From Saussurea involucrata (Eukaryota; Streptophyta; Magnoliopsida; Asterales; Asteraceae), in the NCBI GenBank assembly GCA_033807775.1, contig CM066313.1, positions 89,909,484 to 89,973,483 on the forward strand: 64,000 bases of DNA, given 5' to 3'. Positions within the stretch are counted from its first letter, which is position 1. Every line of letters begins with the position of its first letter. The notes below the pieces were generated by a model, which made no database searches, was not told the DNA's origin, and saw only the letters and a program-made list of their open reading frames with translations. Shown here in pieces: positions 1 to 10,508 of this stretch. A program made the translations under genes and the position numbers.

Positions 1-1969
1 TTGCAGTATCCTGTTCTACTACAATCTGCCAAAGTGTTTATTACAATAACCAAAAAATTAAGTATGAACGTGATTCCTCCATCATTTGATCTTTTTATTG
101 CATCTACGACGTCTTTCGGACTAATTCGTTCTTTACCGAATTGCTTTAACCAAAGATTGGTCATGTCATCCTCTTCATTTACTGGATCAGTCTCCAGCAC
201 GTCTATTCCCCCAACCGGAAGTCCCAACACTTTATGAATTGACTCTATTGTTATTGGGATTCTGTCATTCCTTAGCTTTAGCTCCATACGTGTCGGTTCA
301 AAGTTGTCGACCACGTAAAACCCAATTTTTGATGGCACTCCATCCACTTTCATATCAAGCAGCGACTCCATTCCCATGTCTTTCACAACCTCTTTATGTG
401 TCTCAGTCAATTCCTTCAATGCGTCAAACAACGGTTTTGGTGATGTTCTTGTTCTCAAACCGAAAGGTTTCCGGGTAACCTTCGCTTCCTTCTTTTGTGG
501 CATTTTTCGTTCCTTCTTTCCCTTTTGTACAACGTCTATAGGTTGTGCTCGTGGTTGAGTTTCGAAGTCGCTGTCTAGGTTGGTGAATGTTACACAATGC
601 AAGTTGTTATTAGTGAAAGTTTCAATATACACCATGACGATATTTGATTTAGGAATATTACCTACTTGTATATCATCCCCCCAGGTTGATTTGTGTCTGT
701 ATTTGAACAAACCATACGCTCCTTACCTGTGTGTCCAATACAATGTTATATATGTTTATTGATAATAATATTTTTTTAAAATTCATAGCAGTTGTAAGTG
801 CGTTCATGTTAACCTTTTTTTGCAATATGTTCGAGTATCGAACGCCTGGTCCTCGGTGTCTTTTGCAGTGTTGCTATTCATTGATATTAGATATAAATTT
901 TGTCAAACTACTGGTATAACAAAGTAAATAGTTGTGCAGATACGTAAACTGTATACAAATGTTACCTTCTTCAACATGTCCTTTCTTTACTCCTTCAAGT
1001 TGTCCTTTGTTATCTTGTTTCCTTTTCCTCGACCATTCTGCTGTATCAAGTGTCAGAAATGTGAAAATACAAAAAGACATATGTTGCTACTAAATAATAT
1101 CGTTATATATTCCTTAAGTTGTAATGCACATATTTAAATTGCATATATGCACATATTATTAGTGTATAAATATTTGCAGTTGTAAAATTATAAATGCACA
1201 TCTTAGTATTGCATATGTTTTTGCAATTGCATATAAAGCACATATTCAAATTTCATATATGCACATCTTAGTGTTGCATATATGCACAAATTGCAGCCGC
1301 TCCAACTAGCCTGTGAGTTTATGATTTAGGATAATACTTTTACTTTTTGATTTAGCATAATATTCAAATTGCATATAAAGCACATATTCAAATTACACAA
1401 GACTACCAAAATTTCTTTCTAGTCTTTTACTTCAAAGATTCAAGATACAATCACCAAGCATATATGCACATAGCATTAACTACATATATGCACATAGCAT
1501 TAACTGCATCTATACACAAGATGATATGTGCAAATGCAATTGACGAAGGTTGGTCTTACCTGTTTACATAATTAACAAAAATTAATGTGCTTCAACAAGT
1601 GTAGCAACAATTTTCAAACATATATGCACATAGAATTAACTTCATATATGCACCTTTACCCAATTGCACAATGGTTAGCTTTTCTGTGATTTGCTTTAAC
1701 TATATATGTTATTCTTAATTAATGACAATAAAAAGACACATTTTATCCAAAATATATGAAAGTTCTTTCCTACCTATAGATGCAAGTTCACAAATACAAC
1801 TTAAACATCAGAATATCAATAAAAAACAAAAATTCAAAACAAGCAGATGATTAATAGTCTTGAAAAGTACCTTTAACTTGTTCTGTACTTTTCTCCGGTA
1901 TGGACAATTCTTGTTCAACCACTGCAGTAGCAACAACAAGATTTGCAATCCTATCGCTCTTCCTTTGAA
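1..1969 (-). CDS. Multi-exon plant gene, N-terminal part of an Ulp1-protease-associated (plant mobile domain-like) protein, partial
   Basis: Four exons on the minus strand can be read at 1871-1969, 966-1040, 666-726 and 1-570, each bounded by GT and AG and all phase-compatible. They give about 268 residues open to the window edge, so the C-terminal part lies left of position 1. Exon 4 contains SPKPLFDALKELT, then DMGMESLLDMKVDGVPSKIGF, IHKVLGLPVGG, and a hydrophobic LNFLVIVINTLADC near the edge. This order matches, from memory, the N-terminal region of large plant proteins annotated as Ulp1 protease family, some of which are carried by Mutator-like transposons. The SUMO-protease domain itself is not in the window, so activity cannot be stated. 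Exons 1 and 2 are lysine/arginine-rich (AEWSRKRKQ). The 5' end is unresolved: no start codon joins the first exon in phase, and a further upstream exon is likely. The long open stretch 2014-2298 is not clearly part of it. Confidence 0.6.
1041..1870 (-). repeat. Intron with dispersed CATATATGCACAT-type repeats
   Basis: This 830-nt AT-rich intron of the preceding gene carries many copies of a short motif around CATATATGCACAT. Copies occur near 1140, 1255, 1275, 1459, 1485, 1619 and 1647, with degenerate ones (GCATATAAAGCACAT) near 1222 and 1370. They are irregularly spaced, so this is not a simple tandem array. A further pair lies near 2548-2565. No coding potential is seen. Confidence 0.5.
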
Positions 1970-2560
1970 CTGAACAAAAAACTTGATATGTAATTGTGCA
2001 CATAAACCCTTTTTTAAACCCTAGATTTTGAAAGTTTTACCTTGAAGTAAAGGGTTCCCTCCTCTGATTTCCTTCCGCCGTTAACTTCAAGCTTCACTTC
2101 GAAGATATCGATTTCAAGCTTCACCTCTGTTGATGTTAGCCCCGAAAACCACTGATTTCTTGAGAGATTTCGTTTGGAATCGCCTTGTTTAAGAATCGAT
2201 TTGTAATCGACCTGTTTGGAATCGATTGGAATCGATTTGTTTTGGATTGATTTGGAATTGATTTGTATCGATTTTAGAATCCACTGATTTGATTCCACTT
2301 GTTGATGTTAGCCCACTATCGCTACTTGTTTGGAATCGATTGCAATCGATCCTCAAAATACTAGTATCACACTGATTTCTTTCGTATATTTGGTTTGAAT
2401 CGTTCTTGGCGAGAGAGTAGGGTTTAGAATTTGGTTTCTAAATCAGGACGAGATAAATTTAACAGGTCCGTGAAATTAGGCGCGTGGGGTATTGATTTCT
2501 TATCTGATAGTTACACATGTTTGTTAATTGACAAGAATACCCATGTGCATATATGCTTCA
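1970..2560. other. Upstream region of the left-edge gene with AATCGATT-rich repeats
   Basis: The stretch holds many AATCGATT/ATCGATTTG words (2195-2350) and a partial local duplication: TTGATGTTAGCCC occurs near 2128 and again near 2302, each followed by ACTGATTTCTT. An open frame exists at 2014-2298 on the minus strand, but its lysine/serine/isoleucine repetition follows the DNA repeat. AAACCCTA-type motifs (telo-box-like) are readable on the minus strand near 2417-2424, and as CTAGGGTTT near 2016. This could be the 5' UTR and promoter of the left-edge gene; that is inference. Confidence 0.3.
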
Positions 2561-2694
2561 TATGAACTCAACCGTGTTTTTATTTAATTATGAATTAAAA
2601 AATCAATTTATTCTTAGCCATTGATTTTGATGATTAATGGTCCTGATTAGTTAACACAGTTAACACTAAATGACTGGTTAACAAAAGAAGGTGA

Positions 2695-2696
<2 letters not shown>

Positions 2697-2738
<42 letters not shown>
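2697..2738. repeat. (AT)n microsatellite
   Basis: About 21 uninterrupted AT dinucleotides are flanked by GTGACC on the left and ACAAGTGAATG on the right. No associated element end is visible. Confidence 0.9.
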
Positions 2739-2741
<3 letters not shown>

Positions 2742-4200
2742 AGTGAATGTAAGAGAGAGTTAAGGAGAAGACTCCATTGAGGCCTTAGAATTTTTTGAGA
2801 GTTTTGAATTTTTTTTAAATAAAAATTGTAGCATTAAATGTGTTCAATTTTTCATTTTCTATATTTATCCTTTTATTGATTTTAACTCAAGTTTATTTGT
2901 TTATTTAATTAAATCAAAATTTAATAAAACCCACGTTCACTAAAATTTTAAAAATTTAATTATTATTTTATAACGATGGTTATTTATTATAATTGTTGTG
3001 TTTATTGATTTAATTTATTTCGTAAGCTTACATGGTTTAAATATTATATGAACTTATTCTATTAAGATAGATAACAATGCTTATAACTCAAATACTTATT
3101 TTAATAGGTTATATTTTTTTTTCTTTTAATAGGCTAGAAATCAATGTAAATCAAAAATATTTTTAATATGAAATGTTTTAATTTATTTACCTTTTTTTGG
3201 GTCAACTAACGATACTTATAAATCAAAACTTATTTAATAAAGTATATTTTTTATTTAATTTTTTGTTTTGTTAGTAAACTAACAATGATTATAAATAAAA
3301 ACTTTTAAACTGTTTTATTTTCTTAGTAAGATACCGATGTTTATATTATTTCTTTTAGTAAGCTAATAATACTTATATTAATAAATTATATTTTGTATGT
3401 TTTTTAGTAAGATAACAATTGTTTATAAATTAATATTTTTTCCGTAAAATATATTAATCTTTATAATAATATTTGTATTCACTGCACAAGGTACGATACT
3501 ATTACCTAGTTGTTACTAATATCTACTGTATGTATTTATGAGTTACTTGGTAAGATTTTGGTGTAATAAGTGAATTTAGATCTACAACTATGAAATGGTA
3601 ATTTTATTAGCTTTTATTGGTTTAATTGTATTAGTTACTCACTTACTCTTGTCAATGGTGGTTCACAACAAGGTTTATGTTTTTTTCTTTTACAACATTC
3701 TTTAACATTGATATTGCATCAATTACTCTTTAGTGATTTAACATTTTTCATAAAAAATGAAAAACTTTATGAAGTTTGCATCATGTTTTAAACCAAAATC
3801 AGAAAATGAAAGCTTTTGCATCTTCACAGAAAACATAAAATGAAATCAGAAAATTAAACCATGTTTCATAGAAAATAAAAAAAATAAAAGCTTTTGCATT
3901 ACATTAAACCCAAATCAACTTACATTTTACCAAATATCTACAAACCGTGGAAATCCAAACTTGACCAGTTACAACAAATTAGGTGAAGGAAGAAAGAAAA
4001 AGATTCCAATTGCCAACCAAGTGAGACACAACAACTTCAGTATGGGATTTTGTTATTCAAGCTTGTATGTTCTTCGACTTTAACTATCCTGGAATAATCA
4101 TCTTTGCCCGATCATACAATGCTAGGTCAAACCAATCAATGTAACCACAATTTCTTGCCTATTTATAACACTTGAAGATCAATAAGGGCAAATCCTTGAA
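2739..4200. other. AT-rich intergenic DNA, no gene seen
   Basis: This is strongly AT-rich with long T and A runs and many stop codons in all frames. Repeated phrases such as 'aagctaacaat/ataacaat' with 'tttataaat' recur at roughly 60-80 bp between 3050 and 3470, suggesting an old decayed repeat. No terminal inverted repeats, LTR ends or coding motifs were found. Confidence 0.5.
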
Positions 4201-4544
4201 AGTTTTAAAAAGATGAGGAGCAATATATTACCTTTCTTGAACAATAGTAAAAACGTCTTCCTGGGCTTGATGAGGTTCATGAGGTTCGAATTATTGCATT
4301 TAATCCACAACTGCATCTTTTCATCATTGGTCTTGAACAAAAGTCGGGTAAATGACCGCTCTTGCCTGGGAGAAAGCGTCATAATTAGAGAGAAGTGGAG
4401 GGGGTCATGGTTGAAAGGACGAAAATGCCCCTCTATTTTTGGGTGCGTGGGATCATTAACGGTGACATATTTGGACGTTGTTTGACGGAGGGACTCAGGG
4501 TATGTGGTTTTGCATACTACAAGTATCAGGACTCTAATAAACAT
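4201..4544. other. Unassigned low-copy sequence with overlapping open frames
   Basis: Open frames of 90 to 121 codons exist on both strands across the same bases. Neither shows a recognisable domain, so they are probably chance frames. The sequence continues on the other side of the hAT-type element (from 5208), which shows this was the insertion target. Confidence 0.3.
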
Positions 4545-4552
4545 GTTTTAAG
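4545..4552. repeat. Left target-site duplication of the hAT-type element
   Basis: GTTTTAAG directly precedes the left terminal inverted repeat and is identical to 5200-5207. Confidence 0.85.
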
Positions 4553-5199
4553 TAGGCATGGGAATGGGCCCAGACTCCTCGGGGAACCCGGTCCACCCGT
4601 CCCGATCGGGGATGGGTATTCCTCGCTAAACCGGGGATGGGAACGGGGATCCCCGTTGGTCTCAAACCGGGGATGGGTACGGGGACGGGTATGGCACTCC
4701 CCGCCCCGCCCCGCCCCGTCCCCGTTATATATTTAAATTAATAAATTAAATATATATTATTTATTTAAACTAAATCAGTAATTCATAATTTTTTATTTCC
4801 TAACTAGGTTTAGTATATAAAATTGTTATTTTCGGATGTTAGTATGTATTTTGGACGTCAAATAAATATATAATTGCTCGACATGGTTTTGGATATTACT
4901 CGATATGTTTTGGTATGTGTGGCGTTAACTATTTTTTGGATTAGGTTGAATTTCTTTTGCTTTTAGGTTATTAATTACTACTATATGATGTTGTAATTTT
5001 TTTGTATTAAAATAAATTTTTTTCGATCGGGGAAAAATCCCCGTTTCCCCGTTGAGGATCCCCGTTCCCCGGTGGCGGTGGGGATGGGGATGGGGATGGG
5101 GATCAGGGACGGGGACGGGGACGGGGACGGAGATGAAGATGAGGATGAGGATCAGGGACGGGGATGGGGATTGAGGTCCCCGTCCCATTCCCATGCCTA
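4553..5199. mobile_element. Non-autonomous hAT-type element with 8-bp target duplications
   Basis: The element starts TAGGCATGGGAATGGG and ends with its exact inverse complement, giving 16-bp terminal inverted repeats. It is flanked on both sides by GTTTTAAG (4545-4552 and 5200-5207), an 8-bp duplication as expected for hAT transposons. Length is 647 bp and there is no transposase frame. The subterminal 130-180 bp at each end are G/C-rich arrays of GGGGATGGG and GGGGACGGG words in inverted orientation, while the centre (about 4735-5030) is AT-rich. Dense subterminal repeats are typical transposase-binding regions of hAT elements, so mobilisation in trans by an autonomous hAT is inferred. Confidence 0.85.
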
Positions 5200-5207
5200 G
5201 TTTTAAG
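5200..5207. repeat. Right target-site duplication of the hAT-type element
   Basis: GTTTTAAG directly follows the right terminal inverted repeat and is identical to 4545-4552. Confidence 0.85.
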
Positions 5208-5820
5208 GACCATATTCAAAGTATGAGCAAACCACGGATACCAATAATGTAAACCAAACATCAATGAAATGGTGGGCCCTTTTTTCCTTTCCGTCAAATG
5301 AGGAGCGGACCCAATTAGGGGTGTGCAACCGGTTGGGTGGGGGCCCAATCCCCACCACTCGATCTGATTTCGGGGTAGGATGTGTCCACCCGAAACCCAT
5401 CCAATTTGTTAATCGGATTTCGGGTTTCGAGCCAATCGGGTCCGTTTCGGGTCGGTCGGGGCCATTCGGTTTGGGCTCACTTCCAGGCTGCTATTCGGTC
5501 CAATATTTCTAAGTTCCAGCACATGTTTTTCGGCCCACTTTTCACCTTAAATTTCGGCCCAATATTTCTAAGTTCAAAACATCCCAATATTTCTAACTTC
5601 TAAGTTCAAAACATCCAATATTTCTAAGTTCAAAACCATATTAACACTACACTAGACATCCCATATGGTTTTGAATTTTGATATTAACACAAACTAAATG
5701 AATAAACGATATTAACACAAAATAAATTAATAAACACATGCATAACACTAAAACGGTAAAACCCATCATTGTCCAAATACCAAAGTGCAAGCAAAACCAA
5801 ACCAAAAGACATGTTCAAAA
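5208..5820. other. Intergenic DNA with degenerate repeats up to the array boundary
   Basis: No gene is seen. A GC-rich patch at 5316-5480 begins TAGGGGTGTGCAACCGG, which resembles the end of another hAT-type element, but no matching inverted end was found. From 5498 to 5637 a roughly 25-bp phrase, CCAATATTTCTAAGTTCAAAA, recurs about four times with variation. The rest is A-rich and ends where the first Copia LTR begins with TGTTGG. Confidence 0.45.
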
Positions 5821-6692
5821 TGTTGGTAATTTTAATATATTTTAATCATACACTCGATTAAATATTAAATCACGAAAGTGTTATAGAAATAAGATGAAAC
5901 AGAATGAAGGAAACGAATTCCTAGAAAAGTCGAAAAAACACTGAGGCTCGTGTTACACACGATTCCCTTAAACAGATTCGTGGTCTGTTCCCAGGGTACA
6001 ACAGCGTGAGCAGTTTTAGAACTGTCGGAGATGACCACTTGCCTGAAAAGTTCACCGGAAAAGAAACCGTATGCTACTGTTTCGTATGGTGCAGTTTAGA
6101 GAGAAATCGAGTGTTGATTTTCGTGTGTCTTGGATGAAAACCGAGACCCTCTATTTATATTGAACTTTGAAACCGAAATCAATTAATTCATAATTAATAA
6201 ATCGATTACTGAAACCGAAACTCATAATTAACAAATTAATACTGTAACCGAAATGAATTCAATACAGTTTCAGTTACAAAAAAAATTCAAACTGGGTCAA
6301 AAGAAATTTTAGCAAAACCGAGCTGCGTGAGCACGAGGTTTCGGAGCTGCATTCGTGTCCGCAGGTCGCGCTCACACATAAGTTCAACGATTTTAGCTTA
6401 CAAAATCGTCAATCGGCACCCCCCCCCCCTGCGCGCGGGTAGGTGTTGGAGTAAAACCATTCAAGGAACTTGTCAACTCCTCCCACTTCTTTGGTTATAA
6501 ACCATTGAATTTTTACTCTCTCTTCCTATGTGGGACACATTCCCACACCCACTTTGTTTTTGCTAATTTCATCCAAATACTCAACTTTGAGTATCGATAT
6601 CTCATTCACACATACTCTGTTTTGGACGCATTATATATCGTTTCAAAGTTCTCATATAGGAGAACACAAACCCACTAAGAGTTAATTATATA

Positions 6693-6732
<40 letters not shown>

Positions 6733-6786
6733 TTAAATGTGTCCAAAGTTTAGTAAAAACCATATTTTTACTAAAATTTTCCAACA
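5821..6786 (-). repeat. Array LTR1 (left end of the array)
   Basis: The LTR is 966 bp and runs from TGTTGGTAATTTTAA to ACTAAAATTTTCCAACA. It holds a C-tract before TGCGCGCGGG (about 6418-6436) and a compound (AC)n(AT)n microsatellite at about 6690-6731. On the minus strand it carries a TATA-box-like ATATAAATAG (6151-6160). Read on the minus strand it is the 3' LTR of unit 1, preceded by a purine tract GTGGGGGAT at 6787-6795. No second copy of its left flank is visible in the window. Confidence 0.85.
6151..6160 (-). promoter_or_regulatory. TATA-box-like element of the array LTR
   Basis: ATATAAATAG on the minus strand, followed by AGGGTCTCGG, lies in the middle of the LTR and is in the right orientation to start element transcription. 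The same site is present in LTR3 (14935-14944), LTR4 (26271-26280), LTR5 (30961-30970) and LTR6 (44257-44266). In LTR2 it is altered to ATACAAATAG (near 10840). Assignment is by motif only. Confidence 0.5.
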
Positions 6787-7252
6787 ATCCCCCACATGAA
6801 TGGAGATCGATCTATGCATACGAAAAATTCCTTACGAAATTTCCAATAGTCAAATCCTTCATAGGATAGGTAGGTGTTACCCTTTGAACCTTCCCTTGTG
6901 AAACATACTTGGTCTCCTAGTTGTCAGTAGACTCGATGTCTTTGAACTGAACTACCATTTATGTAGACGACAATACATTTCACACAGGACTCTTCCTAAC
7001 AAGGTCATATCCTCATTGTTGTGTTCGTTATGGTCATGAACACTAGCCTGGTTCAGCGAGAGCTGTTTAGGAATTGCGCCCCCCACAATTCCCTTCGAAG
7101 TGACCCCACTTCTCTCTCACATAGGTGATTTTCAATAATCATTAAAAGCTATACGCTTAGCCTCACTATCACAGATTCATACAGCTAGGTTGTCCTTTTG
7201 AACCCAGATCTTGGGATCTCCAGTCTTCTGGGTAAGGTTTCCTTTGCATGAA
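6787..7252 (-). other. Unit 1 3' untranslated region
   Basis: This non-coding stretch lies between the RNase H stop and LTR1. It begins with the polypurine tract (minus-strand GTGGGGGAT directly before TGTTGG). The same stretch recurs at 11495-11960, 15612-16076, 26891-27355, 40844-41309 and 44900-45290. Confidence 0.7.
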
Positions 7253-10200
7253 TTATTCATTCAAGGGCTTTAGTCCCATTCCTCTCGACGACTTATAGAC
7301 TAAATCTCTACTTAGGCCTTTCGTATCGGATCCGCAATGTTATCCTTTGACTTCACATAGTCAATCGTGATAACTCCAGTAGAGAGTAATTGTCGTATCG
7401 TATTAGGTCTACGTCTAAGGTGTCTAGACTTCCCATTATACATTGTACTTTGAGCTCTACCAATTGCCGATTGGCTATCACAATGTATACAAATGGTCGT
7501 TACCGGCTTAGGCCATCCGGGAATATCTTCCACAAACTAACGTAGCCACTCTGCCTCTTCACCACATTTATCCAAGGCGATAAATTCAGATTCCATCGTG
7601 GATCTAGCTATAACAGTTTGTTTGGACGATTTCCAAGATATAGCCGCACCTCCAAGTGTAAACACATATCCACTTGTAGATCTGGAATCCTTTATGTCAG
7701 ATATCCAATTTGCATCGTTGTATCCTTCGATCACATCTGGATATCTTCCATAATGCAGTCCATACTCACGTGTGTATCTCAAATATCTTAACAATCTAGT
7801 AATACTCTTCTAGTGTTCAAAACTGGGATTACTAGTATACCTACTTAGCCTGCTCACTGCATATGCTAAGTCAGGTCTGGTACAGCTCATGAGATACATC
7901 AGACTGCCAATTATTCTTGAGTATTCCACTTGTGCAACACTATCCCCTCGATTTTTAGATAGATGTTGACTAGTGTCCATCGGAGTTCTAGCTATACTAG
8001 TATCTCCTTTATTTAATTTCTCAAGAATCTTGTCCACGTAATGTGTTTGACTTAACATCAGACCATTCTGGGTTCTTGTGATCTTGACCCCAAGAATCAC
8101 ATCCGCTAAACCCATGTCTTTCATGTCAAACTTTAGATTTCAACATATCCTTCGTGGACCTTATCATTTTGTCATCACTGCCAATGATAAGCATATCATC
8201 AACATATAAACACAAGATGACATAACCATGAGTGGTGTTTTTCATATAAACACATTTGTCACACTCAATTATTTTATAACCGCTTTCTAACATGGCTTTA
8301 TCAAACTTTTGATGCCATTGCTTTGGAGCTTGCTTTAGGCCATACAAAGACTTAGCAAGTTTACAAACCTTGTTCTCTTGTCCTGGGGCAATGAATCCCT
8401 TAGGCTGCTCCATATAGATTTCTTCTTCTAAATCTCCATTTAGAAAAGCAGTTTTCACATCTATTTGGTGAATTTGCAGATTTCTAATGGCCGCAATAGC
8501 TAACACCAACCTAATGGATGTTATTCTTGTTACCGGCGAATATGTATCAAAATAATCTAGACCTTCCTTTTGTCTATATCCTTTGATTACTAATCTTGCC
8601 TTGTATTTGTCAATACTGCCATCAGCTTTCATCTTTCTCTTAAAGATCCAACGGTAACCTAGTGGCTTACAACCCGGAGGTAGGTCCACTAGTTCCCATA
8701 TATGGTTTTGTAAGATAGATTCTATCTCACTCTTGATGGATTCTTTCCATTGAGGTCCCTCCGAAGACGTAACCGCCTAACGATAGGTTTTGGGTTCACT
8801 TTCTACCAAGTAGGTGAGAAAGTCGGGACCAAACGACTTTTCAACCCTAGCCCGTTTGCTTCTTCTAGGTTCCACCTATTCTTCCTCAGATAGAGCTTGT
8901 TCATCCTCTCGAACAATTTCTTTGTCTTTAGAAGATGAGATTTGATCTTCCTTGTTCAAGCAAGGAAATACGTCTTCGAAGAATGAAGCATTTCTTGATT
9001 CCATAATTGTATTCTTGTGTATCTCAGGATTTTTAGACTCATACACAAGAAACCGATAAGCACTACTATTTTGTGCGTATCCAATGAATACACAATCCAC
9101 TGTTTTAGGTCCTAACTTTTGTACCTTAGGCGGAGGTACAACTACTTTAGCTAGGCACCCCCACACTCGTAAGTACTTGTAAGATGGTTTCCTACCCATC
9201 CAAAGTTCATACGCCGTTTCATCCTGTTTCTTGCGGGGTATCTTATTTAAAAGATAATTAGCCGACATGTTCTGACTTAAACCAGAACAAATTAACATGG
9301 CATTCACCATCTCTTTCAAGGTACGGTTCTTTCTCTCAGCAATACCATTTTGCTGTGGTGAGTAGGGTGCTGTGAATTCATGTCTAATTCCATTTTTAGA
9401 ACACAACTCAGCAAATGGTGAGACATATTCACCTCCCCTATCACTTCTAACGACCTTGATTTTCTTATTAAGTTGATTTTCAACTTCATTTTTATACAAG
9501 ACAAACTTGTCTATTGCTTCATCTTTACTTTTAAGCAAAAATATGTAGCAATATTTCGTGCTATCATCGATGAACGTGATAAAATATTTGTTCCCACCTC
9601 TAGTAGGAACCGACTTTAAATCACACACGTCAGTGTGAATTAAATTAAGGGGTTCGGTTTTTCTTTCAACCGATTGGATAGATGATCTAGTAAGTTTGGC
9701 TTCTACACATGTGGGGCACTTGTGATTTGAGTTAATGTCAAATTTTGGTATGCAATTTAATTTAATTAAACGTTGTATGGGGATAAAATTTACATGTCCT
9801 AAACGTCCATGCCAAACATTTGAAAACTCAAGCATATAAGTCGAACTAGAACTTGCTTTATTCAAATTATTAACAACCATTACATTTAACTTGAACATGC
9901 CATTCAATGCATATCATTTACCCACATACATACCACTTTTGGACAAAACAAACTTGTCCGACTCAAACACTAGTTTAAAACCAAACTTGTTTCACAACCA
10001 CCCCGAAACGAGGTTCTTGCGAAGCTCTGGGACATACAAAACATCCTTAAGCTTGAGCTCTTTCCCGGAAGTCATCTTCAAAATGACATCTCCAACACCC
10101 TTGACATCGGCGGTGGCGGCATTCCCCATGAAGAGCTTTTGCCCATCATCAACATCTTTGTAGGTGTTGAAATTGCTCTTGTCATGACACACATGACGGG

Positions 10201-10351
10201 TAGCTCCGGTATCAATCCACCATTCCCTAGGTTTTGCATCGATGACATTCACCTCAATGGCCGTAAAATCCATGATCATTGCCACCAAGTCCTCGTTCAC
10301 CATTCTGAAAACGAGAACAGTTAGTTTCACAATATGAATCTGTTTACACAC
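7253..10351 (-). pseudogene. Unit 1 Copia pol (PR-INT-RT-RNH), degraded, gag-less
   Basis: The order on the minus strand is protease (WWIDTGATRHVCHDKS), integrase with its HHCC finger (WHGRLGHVNF and CPTC) and core (DRGGEYVSPF, QQNGIAERKNRT), reverse transcriptase (AFLNGDLEEEIYMEQPKGF, YVDD) and RNase H (STSGYVFTLGG, ARSTMESEFIALDKC). Lesions read directly: a stop near 9992, a stop just before residue MNGMF at 9910, an in-frame 18-bp deletion in integrase near 9267 (WGEAIL missing), stops near 8876 and 8777, a 1-bp T insertion near 8133, stops at 7810-7812 and 7537-7539, and a frameshift near 7330. It lacks the 2-bp CA insertion seen in units 2-4. The protein cannot be made intact. No gag precedes the protease. 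Confidence 0.85.
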
Positions 10352-10508
10352 AACAAAAACGAATTAAACCAAAACACACTCGATTTATACTCTGTTTATA
10401 CACGACAGATAATCGAAACAAACTCGATTAAAAACTGTTTACACACAACAGCAAAGAAATAAATCGAAACAAAACTCGATTAATTTTGTTTACAAATCTG
10501 TTTAAGAT
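10352..10508 (-). other. Unit 1 leader between LTR2 and protease
   Basis: About 157 nt separate the LTR from the protease frame, where a complete Copia element would hold a primer site and gag. The leader is built of imperfect copies of ACTCGATT... and GTTTACACACAACAG. No tRNA-complementary TGG primer site follows the LTR end. On the minus strand a splice-acceptor-like TTCTCGTTTTCAG precedes the ATGGTGAACG of the protease frame. The same leader, of nearly constant length, occurs in units 2 to 5. Confidence 0.6.

Noticed and set aside
2014..2298. 94-codon minus-strand open frame rich in K, S, I and N
   Set aside because: Its composition follows the AATCGATT DNA repeat, and it has no domain. 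It joins the left-edge gene only if a less likely splice acceptor is used.
4179..4544. Overlapping open frames on both strands left of the MITE
   Set aside because: No recognisable motif in either, and both strands are open over the same bases, as expected by chance.
4395..5348. Open frames made of GDG, PVPVP or HPHPH repeats
   Set aside because: They are translations of the GGGGATGGG/GGGGACGGG subterminal arrays of the MITE.
5316..5480. Second hAT-type element starting TAGGGGTGTGCAA
   Set aside because: No matching inverted end or 8-bp duplication was found, so at most it is a fragment.
9891..10324. Plus-strand open frames opposite the Copia protease, repeated in every unit
   Set aside because: They are antisense shadows of the protease-integrase region and are repeated only because the units are repeated.
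10352..10508. Gag loss by reverse transcription of a spliced RNA
   Set aside because: The acceptor-like TTCTCGTTTTCAG is still present before the protease. A spliced-and-copied RNA would have lost it, so a plain deletion is simpler.
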